From NCBI RefSeq assembly GCF_000519305.1, contig NZ_JAFG01000003.1, positions 995,070-1,059,069 of the forward strand: 64,000 nucleotides of DNA, read 5' to 3'. This DNA comes from Mesorhizobium ciceri WSM4083. GTDB taxonomy: Bacteria; Pseudomonadota; Alphaproteobacteria; Rhizobiales; Rhizobiaceae. Positions 26,118 to 34,385 of the stretch are shown here, one piece after another. The notes below the pieces were generated by a model. That model had not been told where the DNA came from, made no database searches, and saw only the letters and a list, made by a program, of their open reading frames with translations. A program made the translations under genes and the position numbers. Each line of letters begins with the position of its first letter. Within the stretch, counting starts at the first letter, position 1.

Positions 26118-26142
26118 GAGGCTGCCTGCTTCGGGCAGCCTC
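26118..26142 (+). other. Intercistronic hairpin after the binding-protein gene
   Basis: GAGGCTGCC (26118-26126) pairs perfectly with GGCAGCCTC (26134-26142) around a 7-base loop. No T-run follows on the plus strand, so it looks like an mRNA stabiliser or partial attenuator and not a full terminator. It sits 65 bases after the binding-protein stop. Confidence 0.7.
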
Positions 26143-26159
26143 GCCATCGGAGAGAACAC

Positions 26160-27098
26160 ATGACGACACATCGCGCCGAACGGCAGCGCTTCTCGATCGG
26201 CTATCATCTCAACAGCTGGGACCTGACCGGCCTTCCGCTCAGGCCGGCCATCAAGTTTCTCGCCGACCAGGGCTTCGGATGGTTCGAGATCCTCGCCTTC
26301 ACCAGCCTGTCGGACCAGTACGCCCGCAAATACATGCAGCTCGGCAACCAGGCGCCGATGGGAGTGACCACCGACACCGACATCTTGCGGCGCTATGCGC
26401 TGCTGTCGGAAGGCCAGAGCGAGTATGGCATCAAGCTCTCCTCCTTCTACGTCAATGCGATCTTCACCAACCCTGTCGCCTGGCCCTATGAACGCGACGT
26501 GCTCGTCGCGCTGACCAGGCTGCTGAAGGGATTCGGCTCACCTGTGCTGGTTCTCGGCGGCGGTCCCTCGGAGGCCGCTGCCGGTCCCCACACAGCCGAC
26601 GACTACCGCGCCTTCTGCCGGGCGCTCGAAGATATCGGCAGGCGGACCAAGGACCTCGGCATCGAGACGGTCTATCACCCGCATCTCGACACCTTCATCG
26701 AGCGTCGCGACCAGCTCGACCGCATGATGGATGAGCTGGATACCAACCTGGCCGGCCTGTGCATCGACCCGGCGCACCTTGCCCACACCAATTCCGATCC
26801 GGTCGACGCGGTAAAGACCTACATTTCGGCCGTGCGCTACATGCATTTCAAGGACACCAGGGTCGATCCGGCGCTGAAGGGCTATGACCGCTATGGCGCC
26901 TTTTGCGAGCTCGGCGCCGGGGTCGTCGATCTCGCCGGCATCGTCGACGTCCTGCTGGATGCAAACTACGATGGGCTCGCCATCATCGAGCTGGATGCGT
27001 CCAAGAAAACGGCAGAGCAAAGCACGCTCGAGAGCATCGCCTATGTCAGGGACACACTCGGGCTGGTGCTGACCCCGCAAAGTGCGAAGGCCGCGTGA
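26160..27098 (+). CDS. Sugar phosphate isomerase/epimerase family protein (xylose-isomerase-like TIM barrel)
   Basis: This 312-aa AP-endonuclease-2/xylose-isomerase-like barrel has SIGYHLNSWDLTG at the N-terminus, the metal-ligand type segments ETVYHPHLDTFIE and NLAGLCIDPAHLAHT, and IIELDASKK near the C-terminus. The family includes inosose dehydratases (IolE-like), tagatose epimerases and 2-keto-sugar isomerases. It lies inside an ABC operon with a Gfo/Idh dehydrogenase, a pairing common in inositol and rare-sugar catabolism. CGGAGAG precedes the ATG. The substrate is unknown. Confidence 0.82.
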   Translation: MTTHRAERQRFSIGYHLNSWDLTGLPLRPAIKFLADQGFGWFEILAFTSLSDQYARKYMQLGNQAPMGVTTDTDILRRYALLSEGQSEYGIKLSSFYVNAIFTNPVAWPYERDVLVALTRLLKGFGSPVLVLGGGPSEAAAGPHTADDYRAFCRALEDIGRRTKDLGIETVYHPHLDTFIERRDQLDRMMDELDTNLAGLCIDPAHLAHTNSDPVDAVKTYISAVRYMHFKDTRVDPALKGYDRYGAFCELGAGVVDLAGIVDVLLDANYDGLAIIELDASKKTAEQSTLESIAYVRDTLGLVLTPQSAKAA

Positions 27099-28030
27099 GC
27101 ACGCGACCGCAAGAGGCGGCTCCTGTTTCGAGCCGATCCGGCACCTGGCGTTTCGATGCCGGGGACGGGGCTACGGCCTTCGTCATGATCCTGCCCGCCG
27201 CGATCCTCTTCGGTCTTTTCTACCTCTGGCCGTTCGTCAACGGCTTCTGGCTCAGCCTGCACAATTGGGACGGGTTTTCCGACCCGACCTGGGCAGGCTT
27301 TTCCAACTACATGCGCCTGGCGCACGATCGCATCTTCCTCGGCGCGCTGCGCAACAATCTGATTTTCGTCGTTGCCGTCGTCGTCCTGAAGAACGTGCTC
27401 GGCCTCGGGCTGGCGCTGCTTCTGAACCGGGCGCTGCTCGGCCGCGCCTTCTTTCGCGCCGCCGCCTTCATCCCGGTGACGATGTCCTTCGTCGCCGTCG
27501 GCCTGCTCTGGTCCTGGATCTACAATCCCGTCTTCGGCCTGCTCAACAGCGGGCTCGATCTCATTGGCCTCGCCGGGCTGAAACGATCATGGCTCGGCGA
27601 CGCCGACATCGCGCTCTACTCGATCATCGTCGTCGATGTCTGGAAATGGCTCGGCTTCCATGCCGTCATCTATCTGGCCGGGCTGCAGACGATCCCCTCG
27701 GAGCTTTATGAATCGGCGAAGATGGACGGCGCCGGCCCCTTGCAGCGCTTCCGGCACGTCACCGTTCCGATGATGATGCCGATCATCTTCATCAACACCA
27801 TCCTCGGCCTTTCCGGCGCCTTCGTGCGCAACTTCGACATCGTCTATGTCTTGACCAAGGGTGGTCCGAACCACGCCACCGAAGTGGTGCTCACCTACAT
27901 GATGAGCAAGGCCTTCCAGGACGGCGCCATGAGCTACGCCGCGGCGATCGGCTATGTGCTGTTCATGATCGTCGGGCTGGCCAGCGTCGGCCTGCTGGCC
28001 TTGATGCGCAGGCAAAGGCTCGACGTCTGA
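27095..28030 (+). CDS. Sugar ABC transporter permease (MalF-like)
   Basis: GTG 27095 overlaps the previous stop (GTGA) and gives 311 aa. The protein has six hydrophobic segments and the cytoplasmic EAA-type loop YESAKMDGAGPLQRFRHVTV (about residues 200-220), which docks on the ATPase. FNFDIVYV-like motif RNFDIVYVLTKGGPNHAT near 265-280 is typical of the MalF/UgpA group. It pairs with the permease at 28030. Reading from the upstream frame start at 26903 would overlap the isomerase by almost 200 bases, so it is rejected. Confidence 0.88.
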   Translation: MSTRPQEAAPVSSRSGTWRFDAGDGATAFVMILPAAILFGLFYLWPFVNGFWLSLHNWDGFSDPTWAGFSNYMRLAHDRIFLGALRNNLIFVVAVVVLKNVLGLGLALLLNRALLGRAFFRAAAFIPVTMSFVAVGLLWSWIYNPVFGLLNSGLDLIGLAGLKRSWLGDADIALYSIIVVDVWKWLGFHAVIYLAGLQTIPSELYESAKMDGAGPLQRFRHVTVPMMMPIIFINTILGLSGAFVRNFDIVYVLTKGGPNHATEVVLTYMMSKAFQDGAMSYAAAIGYVLFMIVGLASVGLLALMRRQRLDV

Positions 28031-28931
28031 TGAGAGCAGTCGCCAACCTTTCGCTGAACGATGGCGCCGCCGGCTCTCGCCGTCGCGGGCTCATGCAGCG
28101 CCTCGGCATGCGCGGCATCCTCGAACTTGGCGGCATCTATGCCGCGCTCGTCCTCGTGCTCTTCGAGACCCTTTATCCGCTGCTTTGGGTGCTGTTCGGT
28201 TCGCTCAAGACCAAACAGGAAATGCTCAGCAATGTCTGGGGTCCGCCATCGAGCCTGGTGCTGCAGAACTATGCCGATGCCTGGCGGATCGCCGGCATGG
28301 GATCGCGCATCGTCAACAGCATCTTCGTCACCGGCTCGGCATTGATCATCCTGGTGGCCGTCGCGACGCCGTGCGCCTATGCGGTGGCGCGTCTTCGTTC
28401 CCCGGACGCGGTCTTGTGGTCGCAGTCGCGGTTGCGGCCATGCTGGTGCCGCCGCAGGTGATGGCCATTCCGCTGTTCCTGGTGGCGCGCGATCTCGGCC
28501 TGATAAACAGCCGGCTCGGCATTGCCTTCATCTATGCCGCGACGTCGCTGCCGCTTTCGGTCTTCATCCTGCGCAGCTTCTTCATCACATTGCCGGCCGA
28601 CCTCGAAGATGCCGCTCGCATCGATGGCGCCAGCCGGCTCGAGATCCTGATCCACATCATGCTGCCCCTGGTGCGGCCGGGCGTGGCGCTGATCCTCATC
28701 TTCGGCTTCATCGAGATCTGGAACGATTTCTTCCTGGCCTTCCTGCTGTTGCGCGACCCTTTGGTGCAGACCATCCCGCTTGGGCTGGTCAGCTTCTTCC
28801 AGCAATACGACTCGCTCTGGACGCTCTATTTCGCCGCGTTGACGATCACGACACTGCCGGTGATCGTCGTCTTTGTCGCCATGCAACGGCAGTTCATCGC
28901 CGGCCTGACAGCCGGCGCCGTGAAGGGTTGA
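28030..28931 (+). pseudogene. Sugar ABC transporter permease (MalG-like), interrupted by an apparent one-base deletion
   Basis: Translation from ATG 28030 gives a normal MalG N-terminus up to CAYAVARLR, then leaves the family and stops at 28461. The family resumes in the next frame from FPGRGLVVAVAVAAMLVPP through the EAA loop EDAARIDGASRLEILIHIML to the usual end AGAVKG (stop 28931). Adding one T in CGTTCCCC at about 28396-28403 restores a continuous protein of about 300 aa, the normal length. This is either a real frameshift mutation, which would disable the transporter, or a sequencing error. The homologous codon use on both sides suggests a recent event. No canonical slippery heptamer is present. 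Confidence 0.85.
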
Positions 28932-28932
28932 C

Positions 28933-30003
28933 ATGCAGGATCGCGTTATTGGCGTTGGCGTCATCGGCTGCGGCGAGATCGCCCAGCTGATGCACTTGCC
29001 TTATCTCATGGAATTGCCGGCGTTTCGCATCGCCGCCTTGTGCGACATCTCTCCCGGCACGGTCGACAAGGTCGCGGAACATTATGGCGTCACTGCCAGA
29101 TATACCGACCATCGCGCGCTGCTTGCCGACCCGAATGTCGATGCGGTCGTGATCTGCACCTACGATCATGGCGAGATGGTCACCGATGCAATCCGAGCCG
29201 GCAAGCACCTGATCGTCGAGAAGCCGCTTGCCTTCACGCCCGAGGAGGCGCGCCCGCTGGTCGAGCAGGCAGAGCGGAGCGGTCTTGTCGCCCTTGTCGG
29301 CTACATGAAATTCTATGATCCCGGCTATGAGATCGGGCTGGAGCGCATCGCCGCGATCGGCCGTCCGAAGTCGATCCATATTCATGATTTCGCCGGCCGC
29401 TTCGACCGCTATGGCCAGCTCTACACCCAGACCCGCATCACCGACGTGCCGGCAGATATGCTCGCTGCGGGACGCGATGCCGTCGCCCGGCGCGTCGAAG
29501 CGGCCCTCGGTGCCGATCATGCCGGCTATCGCGACCTCTATCTTTTGCTGCTGGGCCTCAGCAGCCACGATCTTGCCGTCATGCGCGGCGCTTTCGGCAC
29601 GCCGGACCGCGTCGTCCATGCACAGCAGACCGGTCCAAACCAGTTGCTGGCCGTGCTCGACTATGGCGGCGTCCCTTGCCTCTTCGACATGGCGCTTGCC
29701 CAGTATGAATGGTGGGACGAGTGGATCCACGTGCATGGCGAGCGCGACGAGGTGCGGATCGAATTCCAGAACCCCTATTTCCGCAATGCCTCGGCGACCG
29801 TCCGGCTGCGCGAAGCGGCAGGTCAAACCGCATCCGAACGTGTCATACCCGGCGTTCCGGATACGTCGTTCCGCCGCGAATGGCTGCATTTCGCCGATTG
29901 CATCCATGCCGGCGCGAAGCCGCGCACGCCGCTTTCGGGCGGTCTCGCCGATCTCGATCTTGCCGTCCGGATCATCCAGGCAATGCCGCCCAAGAAACTT
30001 TAG
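28933..30003 (+). CDS. Gfo/Idh/MocA-family oxidoreductase
   Basis: The 356-aa protein has the N-terminal NAD-binding fold (GVIGCGEIAQLMHLPYL) and the family's EKP motif in LIVEKPLAFTPEEARP at about residues 93-108. The Lys is catalytic in relatives. The C-terminal half is the alpha/beta substrate domain. Members oxidise or reduce sugars, inositols and their derivatives. The gene starts two bases after the permease stop, so it is the last gene of the transporter operon. It probably works on the imported sugar along with the isomerase at 26160. Confidence 0.87.
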   Translation: MQDRVIGVGVIGCGEIAQLMHLPYLMELPAFRIAALCDISPGTVDKVAEHYGVTARYTDHRALLADPNVDAVVICTYDHGEMVTDAIRAGKHLIVEKPLAFTPEEARPLVEQAERSGLVALVGYMKFYDPGYEIGLERIAAIGRPKSIHIHDFAGRFDRYGQLYTQTRITDVPADMLAAGRDAVARRVEAALGADHAGYRDLYLLLLGLSSHDLAVMRGAFGTPDRVVHAQQTGPNQLLAVLDYGGVPCLFDMALAQYEWWDEWIHVHGERDEVRIEFQNPYFRNASATVRLREAAGQTASERVIPGVPDTSFRREWLHFADCIHAGAKPRTPLSGGLADLDLAVRIIQAMPPKKL

Positions 30004-30021
30004 ACCAGCGCAATCGAGACC

Positions 30022-30828
30022 TTAGCGAAACTTCGGAAACGCACCGCCATCAGGGGCGTTGGCCCAGCTCTGCAAGGTCTGGCCGCCGTCGATCAGCCAA
30101 TCCACGCCCGTGACGTGCCTCGCCTCGTCGGAGGCCAGGAAAGCCACGGCGGCCGCGACATCGTCCGGCTGGCCGATGCGGCGCAACGGAATGCGGTCGG
30201 CGAAATGCTGGACGCTGCTCTTGAATTCGCCGTCGCCGGAAACCGGCACGCCAAGCGTCGTCTCGATCACGCCGGGGCAGATGGCGTTGACGCGTATGCC
30301 GTAGGGCGCGGCATCGAGCGCCGCGACCCGCGTCAGGCCGACCACGCCGTGTTTGGAAGCGACATAGCCAGCACCACCCGAAAGGACGTCCCAACCGGCC
30401 ATGGACGAGCCCATGTTGACGATCGAGCCACCGGTCCCGGCCTCGATCATCGCCCTCAGCGAAGCCTGCAGCACGAGGAAGATGCCGCGCAGATTGATGC
30501 GGATGATCGTATCCCAGTCCTCGACCGGCAGGTCGTGAACGGGAGCGACGACGCCGGAAATGCCGGCATTGTTGAACACCACGTCGAGGCCGCCGAACGT
30601 CTCGACGGTCGTTGCAACGGCGCGCCGCACATCCGCTTCATCGGTGACGTCAGCCTCGATCGCCAGGGCGTCGTCGCCGAGGGAGCTGGCCAATTGCCGC
30701 GCCGCCGCGCCATTGCGGTCGACAATGGCGACCCGCGCGCCTTCGTCAAGGAAACGCCGCACCGCTGCGCTGCCGATCGCGCCGGCGCCGCCGGTGACGA
30801 GGACCTTTTTCTGGTCGAACCGTTTCAT
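30022..30828 (-). CDS. SDR-family oxidoreductase
   Basis: This 268-aa classical SDR has VLVTGGAGAIGSAAVRRFL as nucleotide motif, FNNAGISG, catalytic Ser in IVNMGSSMAGW and Tyr/Lys in GYVASKHGVVGL. The C-terminus reads TGVDWLIDGGQTL as usual. ATG 30828 overlaps the stop of the epimerase gene (ATGA), which selects it over the longer frame from 30861. The pair is transcribed from the promoter near 31.75 kb, which carries the shared operator motif. A role in oxidising the same sugar as the 24.7 kb operon is plausible (inference). Confidence 0.86.
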   Translation of the reverse strand: MKRFDQKKVLVTGGAGAIGSAAVRRFLDEGARVAIVDRNGAAARQLASSLGDDALAIEADVTDEADVRRAVATTVETFGGLDVVFNNAGISGVVAPVHDLPVEDWDTIIRINLRGIFLVLQASLRAMIEAGTGGSIVNMGSSMAGWDVLSGGAGYVASKHGVVGLTRVAALDAAPYGIRVNAICPGVIETTLGVPVSGDGEFKSSVQHFADRIPLRRIGQPDDVAAAVAFLASDEARHVTGVDWLIDGGQTLQSWANAPDGGAFPKFR

Positions 30829-31679
30829 CCCTGGGTCTCCGGCTTTGGATAGGAACGCCATGAATACTGTGGTTCGAAGCCGATCGTTTCGCGCGCATGG
30901 ATCGTGTCCAGCACGGCGCCGAAGCCGGCGATCGGCCGGGACAGAGCTACATCAGGATAGACCCGGCGCACGAGCGCTTCGGTCTCCTCTTCCATGAATG
31001 TGTCGGCGGCGCTCAGGAGGACGCGCAGATGGCCGTCGCCTTGCCATTCAAGCGCCCGCAGGAAGCCCTGCCCGGCGTCGCGCGCATCCAGATAGGCCCA
31101 CAGGTCGCGGGCACTGTCGGCAGTGGCGCGGCGCGGCCCGACGCCCTCGAAAAAAGAACCCGGCGTCTGGATCCACGGCATGCGGATACTGACCGCCGAA
31201 AAGGCGCCGCGGCGCACCGCAGCGTCGACGACTTCCTCGCCCAGCCATTTCGACAGGCCGTACGGGTCCTGCGCGCAGATCGGGTGGTTCAGGTCGACCG
31301 GCAGATAGGGCGGTCGAACAGGTTTCTCGAAAAAGGGATAGCCGAAAACGCTGAAGGACGAGGCATAGACGAAGCGCCTGGCGCCGGCCATGGCAGCTGC
31401 CTCGACCACATTGTAGGCGGTCGCGATGTTGGTCTTGAACACCTCGCCGCCGGCCCGGCCGGTCGGCCGCGGAATGGCCGCGACATGCACAACGGCCTCG
31501 CAGTCGCGCACCAGCTGCAGCGTCGATCCCAGATCGGTCAAATCGGCGGTTGCGTGGCGCCATGCGACCTCACCCGGCACCACGGTATCGACACCAAGCA
31601 CATCGTGGCCGGCCGCAACCAGAGCCTCGGCCACATGGCGGCCAAGCAGGCCACTGGCTCCGGTGACGATGGTTTTCAT
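30825..31679 (-). CDS. NAD(P)-dependent epimerase/dehydratase (extended SDR)
   Basis: This 284-aa protein opens with MKTIVTGASGLLGRHVAEAL (NAD motif GxxGxxG). FVYASSFSVFGY supplies the catalytic Ser, and the Tyr/Lys pair is in DPYGLSKWLGEE. This resembles NAD-dependent uronate dehydrogenases and sugar epimerases. ATG 31679 was chosen over the frame start at 31700 because it begins directly at the Rossmann strand. It is first in a two-gene minus-strand operon with the SDR at 30022. A uronate dehydrogenase or sugar-lactone function would fit the uxuA neighbourhood but is not demonstrated. Confidence 0.85.
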   Translation of the reverse strand: MKTIVTGASGLLGRHVAEALVAAGHDVLGVDTVVPGEVAWRHATADLTDLGSTLQLVRDCEAVVHVAAIPRPTGRAGGEVFKTNIATAYNVVEAAAMAGARRFVYASSFSVFGYPFFEKPVRPPYLPVDLNHPICAQDPYGLSKWLGEEVVDAAVRRGAFSAVSIRMPWIQTPGSFFEGVGPRRATADSARDLWAYLDARDAGQGFLRALEWQGDGHLRVLLSAADTFMEEETEALVRRVYPDVALSRPIAGFGAVLDTIHARETIGFEPQYSWRSYPKPETQG

Positions 31680-31712
31680 ATCTCGGCCTCGGCTCCGCAA
31701 TTAGCGGCTTGA

Positions 31713-31734
31713 ATATTGTTGATGGTCATACAAA
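31713..31734 (-). promoter_or_regulatory. Shared operator-like motif, copy 2 (epimerase/SDR operon)
   Basis: On the minus strand the site reads TATGACCATCAACAATATT, flanked by TTGT and ACAA, downstream of a TTGACA -35 (31758-31763 on the plus strand as TGTCAA). The distance from the -35 to the motif, 27 bases, matches copies 1 and 4 (26 and 25). It therefore lies over the start site of the epimerase operon. Confidence 0.65.
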
Positions 31735-31873
31735 TCGAGCACATGCCTGACAAGCGTTGTCAAGGCCATTTCGCGATGGACAAATAGCGCATACGCTTGT
31801 CGGAGCGCGGTGCGCAAGGCCGACCAGCACGCTTTGCGTCGAACGGGATTGACTTGGCATCCGCTAGGGTTTT

Positions 31874-31892
31874 TTGTATGAGCATCAACGAT
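31874..31892 (+). promoter_or_regulatory. Shared operator-like motif, copy 3 (cysteine hydrolase operon)
   Basis: TTGTATGAGCATCAACGAT differs from the core by one base (C to G). A TTGACT -35-like hexamer lies at 31849-31854. The motif overlaps an in-frame ATG at 31878. The AAAGGAG ribosome site further down favours ATG 31911 as the true start, leaving the motif in the leader and start-site region. Confidence 0.6.
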
Positions 31893-31910
31893 CGGTCAAA
31901 GGAGCTCGCC

Positions 31911-32555
31911 ATGTCCGTGGACAGTTTTTCCTCACATCGGCACGATGATGCGGTGCGCCTCGATCCACGCCGTGCAGCCGTTATCGTCATCGATATGGTC
32001 AATGAGTTCTGCAAGCCCGGCGGGGCCATGGTCCTGCCTGGGTACGAGACGCTGGTCGCGCCGCAGCTGGCCGTGATCGAGGCCGCGCGCGCCGCCGGCG
32101 TGCCGGTGATCTGGGTCCATGACAGCCACCGGCCGGGCATGCGACGCGAGCGCGAATGGCTGAAGCGCACACCGCATTGCCTGGATGGAAGCTGGGGGCC
32201 GGAGATCATCGAGGATCTCGGCGCCCGCGACGATGAGATCCATGTGATCAAGCGGCGCTACTCGGCCTTCTTTCAAACCGACCTCGACCTGACGCTGAAA
32301 GACATGCAGACCGATCAGTTGATCATCTTCGGCGTGGTCACCAATATCTGTGTGCGCTCGACGGTCCATGATGCCTTTTTCGAGGGCTATGAGGTGGTGG
32401 TGCCAAGCGATTGCTGCGCGGCGACGGGACCACGCGAGCAGGAAAGCTCGCTCTACGACATAGCGACCCATTTCGGCGTGGTCAGCGATTCGGCTGATGT
32501 CGTCGCAGCCCTCCGCGACGGGACGTCGCTTCAACCAGCGGAGGTCGCGGCTTGA
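31911..32555 (+). CDS. Isochorismatase-family cysteine hydrolase (amidase type)
   Basis: The 214-aa protein starts at ATG 31911, with AAAGGAG at 31898-31904. The catalytic triad is visible: Asp in VIVIDMVNEFC, Lys in HVIKRRYSAFFQTDL and Cys in VTNICVRSTVHDAFF. The RRYSAFFxTDL segment resembles nicotinamidase/ureidoacrylate/maleamate-type amidohydrolases more than isochorismatases. It is followed by MarR and an enamidase-like amidohydrolase, the sort of set used to open and deamidate N-heterocycles such as nicotinate derivatives. That role is inference from family and context. Confidence 0.86.
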   Translation: MSVDSFSSHRHDDAVRLDPRRAAVIVIDMVNEFCKPGGAMVLPGYETLVAPQLAVIEAARAAGVPVIWVHDSHRPGMRREREWLKRTPHCLDGSWGPEIIEDLGARDDEIHVIKRRYSAFFQTDLDLTLKDMQTDQLIIFGVVTNICVRSTVHDAFFEGYEVVVPSDCCAATGPREQESSLYDIATHFGVVSDSADVVAALRDGTSLQPAEVAA

Positions 32556-32604
32556 GCTTTTTCCGAACCGGCGACATCCAAGACAGCGGCGATAGGAGTC
32601 CGGT

Positions 32605-33144
32605 GTGACGACTGAATCCGAAAAAGACGCGACGCCGAAAACGCCGAGCGGCGATGCACCCCCGAGCCGCGAGCAGGTGCTGCAGCAATACGCCGAGACC
32701 GGCTATGAACTGGACCGCCACCCGGCGCACGTTATCCGCCGGGCGCATCAGCGCGCGACGTTGCGCTTCCAGCAGGTCATGGCCGGCGAAGACCTTTCGC
32801 CAACGCAATTCGCGGCGCTCGCCACGATCCTCAAGCATGGCGAAGTCTCGCAGAACCATCTCGGCCGGCTGACGGCGATGGACCCGTCGACCATCAGCAT
32901 CGTCATGCGCAAACTGCTCAAACACGGGCTGATCACGCGCAGCGCCTCCGAAACCGACCAACGCCTGACGATGATCGCGCTGACCGGCAAAGGGACCGAC
33001 TACACGCTGGAGCGGCTCGAACGCAGCGTCGAGGTCGGGCGGCGGTTCCTGTCGCCGCTCTCACCGGCCGAGCAGGCGACGCTGCTTCGCCTGCTCCAGC
33101 GCATCAACGACGACGACCCAACGAATGGCGACAGCGGCAAATAA
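32605..33144 (+). CDS. MarR-family transcriptional regulator
   Basis: GTG 32605, with ATAGGAG 6 bases upstream, gives 179 aa. A polar tail of about 30 residues precedes the MarR winged helix. EVSQNHLGRLTAMDPSTISIVMRKLLKHGLI is the recognition-helix region (about 85-115; read in two pieces), and ASETDQRLTMIALTGKG is the wing. MarR proteins are dimers that leave DNA on binding small aromatic or phenolic ligands; NicR of nicotinate breakdown is one. Lying inside an operon that carries the shared motif, it is the only local candidate regulator for that motif. Confidence 0.87.
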   Translation: MTTESEKDATPKTPSGDAPPSREQVLQQYAETGYELDRHPAHVIRRAHQRATLRFQQVMAGEDLSPTQFAALATILKHGEVSQNHLGRLTAMDPSTISIVMRKLLKHGLITRSASETDQRLTMIALTGKGTDYTLERLERSVEVGRRFLSPLSPAEQATLLRLLQRINDDDPTNGDSGK

Positions 33145-33188
33145 GCCGCGTCCAGTCCTTTTTTCCATAACAGCAAAAGTGAGAACCG

Positions 33189-34382
33189 ATGTCGTCCGAC
33201 CTCCAGTCGTCTGCCAACACGCTCGTCGTCCGCAATATCGGTCTCATGCTGAGTGGCGATCTCGCACAACCGATCATCGACGCCGACACCATCGTCGTGA
33301 GCGACGGACGCATATCAGGCATTGGCAAGGCAGGCGACATTGATGGCGGCAGCGCGGCGACGATCATTGATGCGATGGGCTGCGCGGTCGCGCCGGGTCT
33401 TATCGACAACCACGCCCATCCGGTGGCCGGCGACTGGACGCCCCGGCAGAACCAGATCGGCTGGATGGATTCGACCGTGCATGGCGGCGTCACCACCATG
33501 ATCTCGGCGGGGGAAGTCCACACGCCGGGCCGACCGCGCGACCTTGTCGGGCTGAAGGCGCTGGCGATTGCTGCCCAACGCACCTTCTCCAACTTCCGTC
33601 CGAACGGCATGAAGATCCTGGCCGGGGCACCGATCCTGGAACCCGGCCTCACCGAGGAAGACTTCCGCAGTCTCGCCGAGGCCGGCGTGACGCTTGTCGG
33701 CGAGGTCGGGCTTGGCGGCGTCAAGGACGGTCCGACCGGCCGGCAGATGATCGCTTGGGCGCGCAAATACGGCATGACCTCGATGACCCACACGGGCGGT
33801 CCATCCCTGCCCGGCTCCGGCCGCATCGGCGCGGATGTCGTGCTTGAGGTCGACGCCGACATCGTCGCCCACGTCAATGGCGGGCCAACCGCCCTGCCCG
33901 ACGCGGAAATACGGCAGATCTGCGAGAAGGGCTCGAGGGCGCTTGAAATCGTCCATAACGGCAATTTGCGCACCGGACTGTTCGTGCTCGACCTGGCAAG
34001 GCAGCGCGGCGAACTTGCCCGCGTCATCCTTGGCACCGACAGCCCGGCCGGATCCGGCGTGCAGCCGCTCGGCATCCTGCGGATCCTGACCATGCTGGCT
34101 TCGCTGGGGGGTATCGCGCCGGAAGTGGCGTTCTGTCTTGCCAGCGGCAACACGGCGCGCGTGCGCGGACTGGACGATCGCGGCATCATCGAGGTCGGTC
34201 GCGCCGCCGACCTGATCTTCATGGATCAGGCGATCGGCGGCGCCGGCGACGGGCTGCTCGACAGCGTGGCGCTCGGCAATCTTCCAGGCATTGGAATGGT
34301 CGTCATCGACGGCGTGGTGCGGACCGGCCGGAGCCGCAACACCCCGCCGGCGATGCGGGTGCCGGAAGTCCTGGCGGCCTGA
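33189..34382 (+). CDS. Amidohydrolase, enamidase-like
   Basis: This 397-aa metal-dependent amidohydrolase has HxH metal ligands in PGLIDNHAHPVAGDW at about residues 72-86, a further His in MTSMTHTGGPS, a His in DIVAHVNGGPTA and the catalytic Asp in VILGTDSPAGSG. The layout and GEVGLGG segment resemble enamidase, which hydrolyses 6-oxo-tetrahydronicotinate in anaerobic nicotinate breakdown; hydantoinase-like enzymes are more distant. It shares an operon with the cysteine hydrolase and MarR. It would open an N-containing ring or cleave a cyclic amide. The exact substrate is unknown. Confidence 0.82.
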   Translation: MSSDLQSSANTLVVRNIGLMLSGDLAQPIIDADTIVVSDGRISGIGKAGDIDGGSAATIIDAMGCAVAPGLIDNHAHPVAGDWTPRQNQIGWMDSTVHGGVTTMISAGEVHTPGRPRDLVGLKALAIAAQRTFSNFRPNGMKILAGAPILEPGLTEEDFRSLAEAGVTLVGEVGLGGVKDGPTGRQMIAWARKYGMTSMTHTGGPSLPGSGRIGADVVLEVDADIVAHVNGGPTALPDAEIRQICEKGSRALEIVHNGNLRTGLFVLDLARQRGELARVILGTDSPAGSGVQPLGILRILTMLASLGGIAPEVAFCLASGNTARVRGLDDRGIIEVGRAADLIFMDQAIGGAGDGLLDSVALGNLPGIGMVVIDGVVRTGRSRNTPPAMRVPEVLAA

Positions 34383-34385
34383 CCG

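Noticed and set aside
24773..26161. A 462-codon minus-strand frame opposite the sugar-binding protein
   Set aside because: It has no motif or ribosome site. The plus strand has a signal peptide and SBP fold.
28390..28410. Programmed -1 frameshift in the MalG-type permease
   Set aside because: There is no X-XXY-YYZ slippery heptamer, and permeases of this family are not known to use one; a mutation or sequence error is simpler.
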